This document shows positions 8,344-17,488 of a stretch of DNA of 64,000 bases, piece by piece. Below the pieces are notes generated by a model. That model had not been told where the DNA came from and did not search any database. It worked only from the letters and a program-made list of their open reading frames with translations. This DNA is from Bacillota bacterium (lineage in GTDB: Bacteria; Bacillota; Clostridia; Tissierellales; Sedimentibacteraceae). Within the stretch, counting starts at the first letter, position 1; every line of letters starts with the position of its first letter. The stretch lies in the NCBI GenBank assembly GCA_023386345.1, contig JAEWJT010000016.1, positions 186,001-250,000 on the forward strand. The letters run 5' to 3'. The translations under genes and the position numbers were made by a program.

Positions 8344-9897
8344 ATGAGAAAGTATAGTAAATTATTAGCTTTATTAATGGTAGCATTGATGATCTTTTCT
8401 GCTTGTAGTAAACCAGCTGATAACGCATCAGGACAAGACAAGAATGGGCAAGATAAAACAGATACACCAAAAGGAGATAAGGTTGCAAAAGATACTCTAA
8501 CAATAGGCGTATGGGAAGACTTAGCAACTATGGACCCGCAATCATCTAACAGAGCGAGTAACTGGATGGTTCAAAGAATGATTTTTGATAAGCTTGTAAA
8601 TGAAAAAAGCGATGGAACTGTCGAGCCAAGGCTTGCTAAAAGCTGGGAGCTTCTTGATGATTTAACTTTAGAGATGAAGTTAAGAGATGATGTTTACTTT
8701 TCAAACGGTGAAAAATTTACAGCAGCCGATGTATTATTTACATTTGAAAGAGGTCTTGCAAACCCTATAACAGCTTCGACTTTTAAATATATTGATGCTG
8801 CTAATACAGAAATAGTAGATGAGTATACTATTAAAATAAAATTTACTGCTCCTTATGCAGCTATATTCAATACTCTTTCGGGTGGTAGAGGAAGTATTGT
8901 ATGTAAGAAGGCTGTAGAGGAGATGGGAGAGGCAGCTTATGCTCGTAATCCAGTAGGAACTGGCCCATATAAATTACAATCATGGGAATCAGGCTCACAA
9001 ATTACATTGGTTAAAAATGATAAGTATTGGGGCGAAGAAGCTAAGACACCTAATTTAGTATTCAAAATAATACCAGAAGCTGCAAACAGAGTTATAGAGC
9101 TTGAAACAGGCGGAGTGGATATTATATATGAAGTAAATGGTATAGATGTAAAAAGAGTTGATGAACTTGAAAATGCAAGCGTTGTTATGGGCGACTCAAA
9201 CAGATATATGGTTTTAACATTCAGTATGCAGGATGAAATATTACAAAATAAAGATTTAAGATATGCCTTATCATATGCTCTTGACATAAATTCTTTAGTA
9301 GATGCAATATACTCAGGTACTGCAAAACCGGCTACTGGATTTTATCCTTCAAATGTTTTTGCATTCAAAGACTTAGGAGTTATGCCTTATGATTTGGAAA
9401 AAGCTAAAGAATTAATGATAAAAGCTGGATATCCAAATGGATTAAAACTTAAATTCAACTATGAAGACAGAGAGATTGATAAAAAGATTGCTGAAGTTAT
9501 TCAAAATATGTGGGGTAAGATAGGCGTTCAACTAGAGTTTTTTCAAATGGACTCATCAACATACCAAGGACAGGGACATAAATTCCAAGCAGGTATGAGA
9601 GCTGGTAATGCTAATGAACCATCTAATATTTTAATAATATATGATTCAAAATTTAAAGATAAAATTCAATCTAATGATAATCACTTGGATGAAATGCTAA
9701 GCAATGCTATGACTCTTTACGATAATACAGAAAGAGCTAAAGCTTATGGTGAAATTCAAGATTATTTATACGATATAAGATATAGTATTCCATTAGCGTT
9801 TACTCCGGTAATATTCGGTGTAAGTGATAAGGTAGAAGGCTTTGTTATGGATCCGTTACAGCAAATAGACCTTCAAAATGTTGTAGTTTATGAATAA
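8344..9897 (+). CDS. Family 5 extracellular solute-binding lipoprotein (peptide/nickel type)
   Basis: Captures a small peptide or related solute outside the cell for the ABC importer encoded next. The start is ATG 8344, behind AGGAGGA. The signal ends in a lipobox (IFSAC), so Cys near residue 23 should be lipidated. The mature protein has SBP_bac_5 features: LTIGVWEDLATMDPQSSNRA, LAKSWELLDDLTLEMKLRDD, VYFSNGEKFTAADVLFTFER and NPVGTGPYKLQSW. At 517 residues it is the normal size. It overlaps the operon layout directly after the creatininase gene. The ligand is unknown. Confidence 0.9.
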   Translation: MRKYSKLLALLMVALMIFSACSKPADNASGQDKNGQDKTDTPKGDKVAKDTLTIGVWEDLATMDPQSSNRASNWMVQRMIFDKLVNEKSDGTVEPRLAKSWELLDDLTLEMKLRDDVYFSNGEKFTAADVLFTFERGLANPITASTFKYIDAANTEIVDEYTIKIKFTAPYAAIFNTLSGGRGSIVCKKAVEEMGEAAYARNPVGTGPYKLQSWESGSQITLVKNDKYWGEEAKTPNLVFKIIPEAANRVIELETGGVDIIYEVNGIDVKRVDELENASVVMGDSNRYMVLTFSMQDEILQNKDLRYALSYALDINSLVDAIYSGTAKPATGFYPSNVFAFKDLGVMPYDLEKAKELMIKAGYPNGLKLKFNYEDREIDKKIAEVIQNMWGKIGVQLEFFQMDSSTYQGQGHKFQAGMRAGNANEPSNILIIYDSKFKDKIQSNDNHLDEMLSNAMTLYDNTERAKAYGEIQDYLYDIRYSIPLAFTPVIFGVSDKVEGFVMDPLQQIDLQNVVVYE

Positions 9898-9987
9898 GGT
9901 TAAATCCAAATAAAGGACAAGCAAAGAAGTTTATTACATTTAGAACATAAGTCTTAATATTGGAGCTTAAGCAATAATTAATAATGC

Positions 9988-10029
9988 GACTGAGCTTTTC
10001 TATTACCTAGGTAATAAATTAGCTCAGTC
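9988..10029 (+). repeat. Nested palindromic hairpin between binding protein and permease genes
   Basis: GACTGAGCT pairs with AGCTCAGTC. Inside, TATTACC and GGTAATA pair around a central TA, giving an almost fully self-complementary 42-nt element. The following T-run is weak, so it may be an attenuator that lowers downstream expression relative to the abundant binding protein, or an mRNA-stabilising hairpin. Its core ATTACCTAGGTA resembles segments in the element at 26005-26257. Confidence 0.7.
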
Positions 10030-10072
10030 TTTATACTAAATATCTCAAGCCTTACTTGATTGGAGGACGACT

Positions 10073-11038
10073 ATGATTAGATATATGGGAAAAAGACTCT
10101 TAGGTATGATACCAGTTCTTATCGGTGTTACCTTTATAATTTTTACAATGATGCACTTTACTCCTGGTGATCCTGCGCGTATCATACTAGGAGATATGGC
10201 AACAGATAAAGACATAGAACTTTTTAATGAAACAAACGGTTTGAATAAACCATTTTTAACACAGTATTTAAATTATTTAGTAAAGATAGTTACAAAAGGA
10301 GATTTAGGTACTTCATATGTAACAAAGCAACCAGTTTCGAAAGAAATAATAACTAGATTTCCTACAACATTTTGGTTAGCTTTTATGTCAATTATATTCG
10401 CTTCAATTTTTGGCGTTTTGATTGGAGTTATATCAGCTGTAAAACCATATTCATTATTTGATACTATAGTTACACCATTGTCACTAATTGGTATTGCAAC
10501 GCCTACCTTTTGGCTAGGTATGATGCTTATAATTTTATTCTCTGTAAACCTTAAGTGGTTGCCTCCATCTGGATTTAAAACGGTGGCACATTGGGTTTTA
10601 CCAACCATTGCACTTGGTGTTAATGCAGCTGCAAGAATAATGAGAATTACAAGGTCAAGCATGCTGGAAGTTATAAGACAGGACTATGTACGTACAGCAA
10701 GAGCAAAAGGAACTAAAGAAGTAGTTGTAGTTTTAAAGCACGCTTTAAGAAATTCGTTTATTCCTATTGTAACAGTTATAGGACTATCATTTGGCCGTCA
10801 GTTGGGAGGAGCTGTACTTACAGAAACTATTTTCTCAATACCCGGACTTGGAAAATTGATGGTTGATGCTATAAAGGTTAAGAATTTCCCTATGGTTCAA
10901 GGTGGGGTACTGTTTATAGCCTTCATAATGATAATGGTAAATATAATTATAGACTTAATTTATGCTTTTGTTGACCCAAGAATAAAATCACAATATACAA
11001 AGGCAGCTAAAAAGATATCAACAGAGGGGGAAGCATAG
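10073..11038 (+). CDS. ABC importer permease, DppB/OppB type
   Basis: Inner-membrane subunit of the peptide/nickel-type importer. The 321-residue protein starts MIRYMGKRLLGMIPVLIGVT, the standard DppB N-terminus, and contains FTPGDPARIILG, several membrane segments, and the EAA loop (DYVRTARAKGTKEVVVVLKHALRN) that docks on the ATPases. GGAGGACGACT precedes the ATG. Its TAG stop shares one base with the GTG start of the next permease, so the two are translationally coupled. Confidence 0.93.
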   Translation: MIRYMGKRLLGMIPVLIGVTFIIFTMMHFTPGDPARIILGDMATDKDIELFNETNGLNKPFLTQYLNYLVKIVTKGDLGTSYVTKQPVSKEIITRFPTTFWLAFMSIIFASIFGVLIGVISAVKPYSLFDTIVTPLSLIGIATPTFWLGMMLIILFSVNLKWLPPSGFKTVAHWVLPTIALGVNAAARIMRITRSSMLEVIRQDYVRTARAKGTKEVVVVLKHALRNSFIPIVTVIGLSFGRQLGGAVLTETIFSIPGLGKLMVDAIKVKNFPMVQGGVLFIAFIMIMVNIIIDLIYAFVDPRIKSQYTKAAKKISTEGEA

Positions 11039-11889
11039 TGAGCAGAAAAAATAATAAAACACGTAGTATTTTAAGACGCTTTTTAAAGAATAAAAATGCT
11101 GTACTTGGATTGATATTCATAGTAATTTTAATTATTTGTTCTCTTGTTCCGTCACTTATCGCCCCATATGGATTTGATGATCAAAACCTGCAGGATAAGT
11201 TTATTTCACCAAATGGACAGCACTGGTTTGGAACTGATGATTATGGAAGAGATATATTCAGTAGAGTTGTATATGGTGCTAGAATTTCAATGACAATAGG
11301 TATTGTATCCGTAGCTATATCCTCAGTTTTGGGAACAGCGCTTGGCTGTATATCTGGATATTACGGTGGCAGAGTTGATAATCTCATCATGAGAATTATA
11401 GATATCATGCTTGCCATACCAAATATATTGCTCGCAATGTCTTTAGTTGCTATGTTAGGGACAAGCTTTATAAATCTTATAATAGCAATTGGAATTGGTA
11501 CAGTTCCTGAATATTCGAGGATAGTTCGTGCATCTATACTCTCAGAAAAAGAGCAGGAATATATTGAGGCAGCAAGGTCGATTGGAGCCAGTGATTTTAG
11601 AATTATTATGAAGCACATACTTCCAAATTGTTTAGCACCTATAATAGTGCAATCTACCTTGAGTATAGCAATATCTATACTTTCAGCAGCATCTTTAAGC
11701 TTTATAGGCTTAGGAGTAGCTCCGCCAACACCTGAATGGGGTTCGATGCTTTCATCAGGCAGACCGTTTATAAGAGATTATTGGTACGTTGTAACATTCC
11801 CAGGTCTTGCAATTGTGTTGTCAGTATTGTCATTTAACATGTTCGGAGACGGACTCAGAGATGCACTAGATCCGAGGTTGAAAAATTAA
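11038..11889 (+). CDS. ABC importer permease, DppC/OppC type
   Basis: Second membrane subunit of the importer. The 283-residue protein starts at GTG, overlapping the preceding stop by one base. Family marks are the N-terminal FLKNKNAVLGLIFI segment, HWFGTDDYGRDIFSRVVYGAR, the EAA loop (EYIEAARSIGASDFRIIMKHILPN) and LSFIGLGVAPPTPEWGSML. It pairs with the upstream DppB-type protein and the two ATPases that follow. Confidence 0.93.
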   Translation: MSRKNNKTRSILRRFLKNKNAVLGLIFIVILIICSLVPSLIAPYGFDDQNLQDKFISPNGQHWFGTDDYGRDIFSRVVYGARISMTIGIVSVAISSVLGTALGCISGYYGGRVDNLIMRIIDIMLAIPNILLAMSLVAMLGTSFINLIIAIGIGTVPEYSRIVRASILSEKEQEYIEAARSIGASDFRIIMKHILPNCLAPIIVQSTLSIAISILSAASLSFIGLGVAPPTPEWGSMLSSGRPFIRDYWYVVTFPGLAIVLSVLSFNMFGDGLRDALDPRLKN

Positions 11890-11908
11890 TATGGAAGGGA
11901 TGAAAACT

Positions 11909-12868
11909 ATGAGTGAAAATATATTAGAAATAAAAGATTTATCCGTTCATTATAAAACTGATACTGAGCTTGTGAAGGCTGTAAATAATGTAACACTAAA
12001 CATTAAAAAAGGAGAATCCCTTGCATTAGTTGGAGAAACAGGAGCAGGCAAGACTACTACTGCTCTGAGTATATTGCAACTTATTCCAAGTCCGCCGGGA
12101 AAAATTGTAAGCGGAGAAATTCTATTTAATAATAAAAATGTTCTAAAATTATCCAACAGAGAAAAAAGACATATCAGAGGAAACAATATTTCGATGATAT
12201 TTCAAGACCCAATGACCTCACTAAACCCTGTTCTGACTATAGGAGAGCAAATTTCAGAGGTTATTAGGATACATGAGAAACTATCAAGAAAAGACGCTGA
12301 TAAAAAGGCTCAGCAAATGCTTGAAATGGTAGGGATTTCATATGATAGGTTCAACGATTATCCGATACAGTTTTCAGGTGGAATGAAGCAAAGAGCAATA
12401 ATAGCAATAGCACTTGCTTGTAATCCGGATTTGTTGATAGCAGATGAGCCAACAACTGCCCTGGATGTTACTATTCAAAAGCAGGTTTTAAAGCTAATCG
12501 GCAATTTGAAAAAGAATTTTAATACATCTTTATTATTAATTACTCATGACTTGGGAATTGTAGCTGAGGTATGTGAAAAGGCAGCTATAATGTATGCCGG
12601 AGAAATTGTTGAATACGGTACATTAGAGCATATTTTTAACAATACAAAGCATCCATATACACAAGGATTGTTTGACTCTATACCAAGACTTGACGAGGAT
12701 GTTAAAAGACTTAAACCAATTAAAGGCTTGATGCCTGATCCTTCTAACCTTCCAGATGGTTGTCCTTTTGAGCCAAGATGCCCAAAGGCGACGGAAAAGT
12801 GTAAAATTGGCAATATTCCAATAGTAGAAGTAGAAGAAGGGCATTTAGTGAAGTGCCTCAATTACTAA
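11909..12868 (+). CDS. ABC importer ATPase, DppD/OppD type
   Basis: Cytosolic ATPase that powers import. Two ATGs are possible. I choose 11909 because GGAAGGGA lies 8 nt before it, giving 319 residues starting MSENILEIKDLSVHY. Visible are Walker A GETGAGKTT, Q-loop FQDPMTSLNPV, signature QFSGGMKQR, Walker B LLIADEPTTALDV and the H-loop LITHDLG. The C-terminal oligopeptide-transporter cysteine block (CPFEPRCPKATEKC) is present, which in this subfamily is consistent with Fe-S or zinc binding. Confidence 0.93.
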   Translation: MSENILEIKDLSVHYKTDTELVKAVNNVTLNIKKGESLALVGETGAGKTTTALSILQLIPSPPGKIVSGEILFNNKNVLKLSNREKRHIRGNNISMIFQDPMTSLNPVLTIGEQISEVIRIHEKLSRKDADKKAQQMLEMVGISYDRFNDYPIQFSGGMKQRAIIAIALACNPDLLIADEPTTALDVTIQKQVLKLIGNLKKNFNTSLLLITHDLGIVAEVCEKAAIMYAGEIVEYGTLEHIFNNTKHPYTQGLFDSIPRLDEDVKRLKPIKGLMPDPSNLPDGCPFEPRCPKATEKCKIGNIPIVEVEEGHLVKCLNY

Positions 12869-12886
12869 TTAAAATGGAGGATTTTA

Positions 12887-13849
12887 ATGGATAATTTATT
12901 GAGAGTTGAAAATATAAAGAAGCATTTTAAAACATCCAAAGGAATTTTACACGCTGTAGATGGAGTATCCTTCGATATAAAAAAAGGTGAAACACTGGGC
13001 GTTGTAGGAGAGTCAGGATGTGGAAAGTCAACACTTGGAAGAACAATTATACATCTACATGAGCCTACTTCGGGAAAAATATATTTTGAAGATGAGGACA
13101 TCTCGGATATAAAGGGAAAAGCCTTGAAAGAAAAAAGAAAAGATATGCAGATGATATTTCAAGACCCTTATTCTTCACTTAATCCGAGGATGACTGTAAG
13201 CGAAATTATCGGAGAGCCTTTAGTGATATATCGTAAATTTAATGATAAGGCTGAATATACTAAAAAGGTAAAAGAAATTATGGATACTGTTGGGCTTGCA
13301 GAACGTTTGTATGACAGTTATCCTCATGAGCTTGACGGAGGAAGAAGACAAAGAATTGGTATAGGTAGAGCATTGGTGCTTAATCCTAAGTTTATCGTGT
13401 GCGACGAGCCTGTATCTGCACTAGATGTTTCAATTCAAGCTCAGATACTAAATCTTATGCAAGATTTGCAGGATATGATGGGATTGACATACTTGTTTAT
13501 AACTCATGATATGTCCGTTGTAAAGCATATATCTAACGATATTTTGGTAATGTATCTAGGTGTGATGATAGAAAAAGCAAATTCAAAGGAGCTTTTTAAG
13601 CATAGTCTTCATCCTTATACTAAAGCGCTGTTAGCAGCAGTACCTGTGCCAGTATTGGGAAGAGAAATAACCGATATACCGCTTAAAGGGGAGATATCTT
13701 CACCTATCAACATGAAGCCCGGATGCAGATTTGCAAAAAGATGTACTTATGCAAAGGAAAAATGTATTGCAGAAAGCCCAGTTGTAGAGGAGATTATGCC
13801 GGAGCATTTTGTAGCTTGCCATTATGTAAGAGAAATTAATAATTTGTAG
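12887..13849 (+). CDS. ABC importer ATPase, DppF/OppF type
   Basis: Second ATPase of the importer, 320 residues, behind ATGGAGGAT. It has Walker A GESGCGKST, Q-loop FQDPYSSLNPRMTV, Walker B IVCDEPVSALDVS and the C-terminal cysteine block (CRFAKRCTYAKEKC). The ABC signature reads ELDGGRRQR rather than LSGGQ. As I recall, this LDGGR form marks a Firmicutes OppF-like subgroup and is not by itself evidence of inactivity. Together with the binding protein, two permeases and the DppD-type ATPase this makes a complete importer. Confidence 0.92.
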   Translation: MDNLLRVENIKKHFKTSKGILHAVDGVSFDIKKGETLGVVGESGCGKSTLGRTIIHLHEPTSGKIYFEDEDISDIKGKALKEKRKDMQMIFQDPYSSLNPRMTVSEIIGEPLVIYRKFNDKAEYTKKVKEIMDTVGLAERLYDSYPHELDGGRRQRIGIGRALVLNPKFIVCDEPVSALDVSIQAQILNLMQDLQDMMGLTYLFITHDMSVVKHISNDILVMYLGVMIEKANSKELFKHSLHPYTKALLAAVPVPVLGREITDIPLKGEISSPINMKPGCRFAKRCTYAKEKCIAESPVVEEIMPEHFVACHYVREINNL

Positions 13850-13865
13850 AAAGGAATATAAGTAA

Positions 13866-14693
13866 ATGAGAAAATTTAATATTGCTGTAATTCAGATGGA
13901 TACACAAAACGATAAGAAAAAAAATTTAGAAAAAGCAGCAGAATTTATAAAAGAAGCTGTAAGTAAAAATGCTAAGATAATATCTTTTCCAGAGGTAATG
14001 AATTTAACAGGTCAAAATGTAGGAGAAGGTGGTCAAGCGGAGACTATACCTGGGTATACAACTGATTTTCTTTGTGAAGCGGCAAAAAAATATGGAATTT
14101 ATATCCATGGAGGAAGTATAGCAGAGATTATACCCAACGAGAAAAAATCGTACAACACAACTGTAATGATTAATGACAAGGGTGAAATAGTTGCAAAATA
14201 CAGAAAACTTCATACTTTTGACGTAACATTGCCAGATGGCACTGTAAATATGGAGTCTGAAAGAATATTGCAGGGAGAAAATGTTGTAACTGTAGATACT
14301 GAGTATGGAAAGCTTGGTTTCTCTATATGCTATGATATAAGATTTCCAGAATTATTTAGACTTCTTGCGCTTCAAGGTGCACAAATAATATTTACACCTG
14401 CTAATTTCACAATGCCAACAGGAAAAGATCATTGGGAGCCTATACTAAGAACAAGAGCAATAGAAAATACTTGCTATATCGTTGCGGCAGGACAGATTGG
14501 TAAAAAACCTAATTTTACTGCATTCGGAAATAGTATGATAATAGATCCATGGGGAACAGTGATTGCAAAAGCAAAGGATGAGCCAAGCGTTGCAATAGCA
14601 GAAATTGACCTTGACTATCTTGACAGAATAAGAACAAAGATACCATCATTAAAAAATAGAAGATCAGATGTATATGATGTAATTATTAAATAG
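13866..14693 (+). CDS. Nitrilase-superfamily amidase, Nit2-like
   Basis: Carbon-nitrogen hydrolase that probably cleaves an amide through a Glu-Lys-Cys triad. In the 275 residues the Glu is in SFPEVMN (near 43), the Lys in KYRKLHTFDV (near 115) and the Cys in FSICYDIRFPEL (near 155). The CYDIRFPEL form is typical of omega-amidase and deaminated-glutathione amidase relatives. AGAAAGGAA precedes the ATG, 16 bp after the ABC ATPase gene, so it is in the operon. It may release ammonia from the imported compound or from the creatininase-family product. The exact substrate is not deducible. Confidence 0.85.
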   Translation: MRKFNIAVIQMDTQNDKKKNLEKAAEFIKEAVSKNAKIISFPEVMNLTGQNVGEGGQAETIPGYTTDFLCEAAKKYGIYIHGGSIAEIIPNEKKSYNTTVMINDKGEIVAKYRKLHTFDVTLPDGTVNMESERILQGENVVTVDTEYGKLGFSICYDIRFPELFRLLALQGAQIIFTPANFTMPTGKDHWEPILRTRAIENTCYIVAAGQIGKKPNFTAFGNSMIIDPWGTVIAKAKDEPSVAIAEIDLDYLDRIRTKIPSLKNRRSDVYDVIIK

Positions 14694-14760
14694 CTACATA
14701 ATATATTTAAGAAAAGTTTGAAATTTATTAAAAATAATGAGAAAGTAGGCAAGAAGCTCA

Positions 14761-14788
14761 TGCACAAAGATTTAATTGCTTTTGTGCA
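14761..14788 (+). other. Hairpin between the two nitrilase-type genes
   Basis: TGCACAAA and TTTGTGCA form an 8-bp stem within the 117-bp gap between the two hydrolase genes. No T-run follows. It could tune expression of the distal genes or simply stabilise mRNA. Confidence 0.4.
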
Positions 14789-14810
14789 ATAGAGTAAATG
14801 GCATAATGAC

Positions 14811-15731
14811 ATGGAAAATTTAAAAGATAAATGTAAAATTGCAGTAGTACAAGCATCTCCAGTTATGTTTGACAGAGCTTTATGTACTGAAAAAGCTATT
14901 GATCTGATTAAAAAATCGGCAAAAGAGAAAGCAGAACTAATCGTATTTCCTGAGCTATTTATACCAGGCTACCCATATGGGATGACCTTTGGATATACTG
15001 TTGGCAGTCGTAATGCAGACGGACGAAAAGATTGGAAGATGTATTATGACAATTCTATTCTTGTACCTGGACCAGAAACTGAGCTAATAGCTCATGCAGC
15101 AAAGGAAGCAAATGCTTATGTGAGTATTGGTGTTTCTGAGCGAGACAATGCTACTGCTACACTTTACAATACAAATTTATTTTTTTCACCTGAAGGTGAG
15201 TTAATCGCTATTCACAGAAAATTAAAGCCAACTGGCTCAGAACGCTGTGTTTGGGGCGATGCAAACAAAGGATATTTCCCAGTAGTTAAGACACCTTGGG
15301 GTGTTATGGGAAGCCTAATTTGCTGGGAGAGCTATATGCCTTTGGCACGAGTTGCTTTGTATGAGAAAGGACTTAGTCTATATATTGCTCCTAATACAAA
15401 TGACAACAAGGAATGGCAAGATACGATTCGCCATATCGCGATAGAAGGTCATTGTTATTTTATCAACTGTGATATGTACTTTACAAAAGAAATGTATCCT
15501 GATAATTTACATTGTTCAGATGAGATTGCTAAACTTCCTGATGTGGTATGTCGTGGTGGAAGTTGTATTGTTGACCCTTATGGTCATTATGAAACTGAGC
15601 CGGTATGGGACAAAGAGGAAATTATATTTGCAGAACTAAATATGCAAAAAGTTCCTATGAGTCGTATGGAATTTGATGTTTGCGGACATTATTCAAGACC
15701 AGATGTTCTTGAATTAAAAGTCCATGAATAA
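14811..15731 (+). CDS. Nitrilase (aliphatic/aryl nitrilase type)
   Basis: Carbon-nitrogen hydrolase of the true nitrilase branch, which converts a nitrile to the carboxylic acid and ammonia. The 306 residues show Glu in VFPELFIPGYPYG (near 47), Lys in AIHRKLKPTGSER (near 133) and Cys in SLICWESYMPLAR (near 168). CWE[SN] after the catalytic Cys is the classical nitrilase signature. IVDPYGHY follows. Other possibilities are cyanide hydratase-like or amidase activity. The ribosome binding site is weak and the gene starts 117 bp after its neighbour. Two different nitrilase-superfamily enzymes in one operon suggest a multi-step release of nitrogen. Confidence 0.85.
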   Translation: MENLKDKCKIAVVQASPVMFDRALCTEKAIDLIKKSAKEKAELIVFPELFIPGYPYGMTFGYTVGSRNADGRKDWKMYYDNSILVPGPETELIAHAAKEANAYVSIGVSERDNATATLYNTNLFFSPEGELIAIHRKLKPTGSERCVWGDANKGYFPVVKTPWGVMGSLICWESYMPLARVALYEKGLSLYIAPNTNDNKEWQDTIRHIAIEGHCYFINCDMYFTKEMYPDNLHCSDEIAKLPDVVCRGGSCIVDPYGHYETEPVWDKEEIIFAELNMQKVPMSRMEFDVCGHYSRPDVLELKVHE

Positions 15732-15759
15732 AAAACTAACATTATATAAAGGAGAAAAT

Positions 15760-16416
15760 ATGGATAACAATATGATTAATAGGTTCCTAAAAGTAGATCC
15801 TGCTACTATAGGACATTATATAGAGGGCGGATTCATGAAACCTAAGATGAAACCTATAAATAAACACTCAAAGATGGTTGGACCTGCATATCCTGTGAGG
15901 ATTATAGGAAAGGACTCAGCAGCTCTTTATAAAGCTTTAAAAACTGCTCCAAAAGGCTCAGTAATAGTAATCGACAGAGGAGGAGATGAAGTCTTTGCCT
16001 GTGTTGGTGAAATGGTTGCCTTACTTGCACAGTGCCAAGGCTATAGAGGAATTGTAATTGATGGACCTGCAACAGATTCATTAGCAATAGCGCAGCTTGA
16101 CATACCAGTTTTCTGTACAGGAATTTCAGCTGTGACAACTAATGTTTTAGGAGTTACAGGCTCATACGGAGAACCTGTAAACTGTTCTGGAGTGTATGTT
16201 AAACAAGGTGATATAGTATTTGGAGATGCAGATGGTGTAATAGTTTTTCCAGAAGAAAGAGCAGAAGAACTATTAACAAGAGCAGAAGATTCTGTAAGCA
16301 GAGAAGTAGAGCTAAGAGAGCACTTCAAAGCAGGAGGATTTGCAAAAATAGACATAGATAAGCTAATAGACTCTAATGTTATAAATTATATAAACGAATT
16401 AAAGAAATTAAATTAA
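15760..16416 (+). CDS. RraA-like / HMG aldolase-family protein
   Basis: Member of the RraA-like fold family, which includes RNase E inhibitors and 4-hydroxy-4-methyl-2-oxoglutarate aldolases. In catabolic operons the aldolase or lyase role is likelier, and RNase E regulation is unlikely in Clostridia. I choose ATG 15760 behind GGAG, giving 218 residues. An alternative start at 15724 overlaps the nitrilase gene. Visible blocks are GPAYPVRI, GSVIVIDRGGDEVFACVGEMVALLAQ, GIVIDGPATDS, PVNCSGVYVKQGDIVFGDADGVIVFP, matching metal- and oxaloacid-binding regions. Last gene of the operon. Confidence 0.78.
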   Translation: MDNNMINRFLKVDPATIGHYIEGGFMKPKMKPINKHSKMVGPAYPVRIIGKDSAALYKALKTAPKGSVIVIDRGGDEVFACVGEMVALLAQCQGYRGIVIDGPATDSLAIAQLDIPVFCTGISAVTTNVLGVTGSYGEPVNCSGVYVKQGDIVFGDADGVIVFPEERAEELLTRAEDSVSREVELREHFKAGGFAKIDIDKLIDSNVINYINELKKLN

Positions 16417-16445
16417 ATAGATCCCCCTCATTAAATTAATATATA

Positions 16446-16491
16446 AAAGTGGTGCTGCGATACTTGAATTATAATCGCAGCACCACTTTTT
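16446..16491 (+). terminator. Terminator of the catabolic operon
   Basis: AAAGTGGTGCTGCGAT pairs with ATCGCAGCACCACTTT, a 16-bp GC-rich stem followed by T. It lies just after the RraA-like gene and can also serve convergent transcription from lysR. Confidence 0.93.
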
Positions 16492-16498
16492 GCAAATA

Positions 16499-16548
16499 AA
16501 AAAGCTTCTACGAATTCATATTTTTCCTAAAATTTATAGAAGCTTTAT
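16499..16548 (-). terminator. Terminator of the lysR gene
   Basis: On the minus strand AAAGCTTCTA and TAGAAGCTTT enclose an AT-rich loop and are followed by TTTTATTT. It lies 14 bp beyond the lysR stop codon. Confidence 0.75.
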
Positions 16549-16561
16549 AATATAAAACTAT

Positions 16562-17488
16562 TTAATTTGGAAAGTTTTGCTTTGATACTTCAATGAATGA
16601 GCTTATCATAGGATTATCGTTCGTGCTGTGGTAGGTTAGTATTATTGATGCCATGCTTTCTAATTTGCCTACTGTAAAATAAAAAACCGGATTTTCCAAT
16701 TTTTTATACTTTATTGTTGATTTACATACAAAAGTTAAGCCCATGTTTGCAGATACAAGATCAATAGCCATATTTAAACTTGGAACATTTAAAATATTTT
16801 CAGGAGATATTTCCCAGTCATTGAAAATCGCATCAGCAATCTTTCGCATATTATTAGGCTGCGGAAGAAGTATAAATTTTTCATTTTCAATATCTTTAAA
16901 ATCAATTTCAGTAGGATTTTCAAGACTGTTATTTTCAAGCTCAGATTTATACTTTATAGACAATGGATGATTTATTGAGCAAATTAGCAATATTTTATCG
17001 TCATCAATAATTTCATACTTGATGCTTTGATCTATTGGAGGAAGATTTACTAAGCAAATGTCTATAGAACCGTTTTTTAAGGAATTTTCAAAGGAGTGAG
17101 GCATTTCATTTACAATGTTGAATTTTACAAATGGGAAACGCTGTGAAAAATGCGGGATAATATTAGGCAAAATATAAGTTCCCATAAGAGCAAAAGTTCC
17201 AATTATAAGACTGCCCATAGAGCCAAATTTTATAATATTCATTTCCTCAATCATTTTGTTTTCTAAATCTATAAAATCTTTTACATATTGAATATACTTC
17301 TCTCCAGCATATGTCAGCTCAATAGGTAACTTGCTTCTGTCAAAAAGTTTTAAACCAATGCTTTCTTCAAGCTCGCTAACATATCTGCTCAAAGAGGACT
17401 GTGCTATATACAACTTTTCAGCAGCTTTAGAAAAGCTTGATAATTCTGCAATAGCTAATACGTATTTGCATTTTTGAATATCTATCAT
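16562..17488 (-). CDS. LysR-family transcriptional regulator
   Basis: DNA-binding regulator, 308 residues, with a LysR helix-turn-helix at the N-terminus (FSKAAEKLYIAQSSLSRYVSELE) and a periplasmic-binding-like effector domain from about residue 90. A GGAGGAT lies before the ATG. It is convergent with the catabolic operon, and no other operon is nearby, so it most likely controls that operon in response to its substrate. TGTTATAA half-sites occur both next to its own start and in the operon promoter region. Direction of control, activator or repressor, is unknown. Confidence 0.9.
   Translation of the reverse strand: MIDIQKCKYVLAIAELSSFSKAAEKLYIAQSSLSRYVSELEESIGLKLFDRSKLPIELTYAGEKYIQYVKDFIDLENKMIEEMNIIKFGSMGSLIIGTFALMGTYILPNIIPHFSQRFPFVKFNIVNEMPHSFENSLKNGSIDICLVNLPPIDQSIKYEIIDDDKILLICSINHPLSIKYKSELENNSLENPTEIDFKDIENEKFILLPQPNNMRKIADAIFNDWEISPENILNVPSLNMAIDLVSANMGLTFVCKSTIKYKKLENPVFYFTVGKLESMASIILTYHSTNDNPMISSFIEVSKQNFPN

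Noticed and set aside
12887..13849. Inactive ABC ATPase because LSGGQ is LDGGR
   Set aside because: All other nucleotide-binding motifs are intact, and the LDGGR signature is, to my knowledge, common in Firmicutes OppF-like ATPases.
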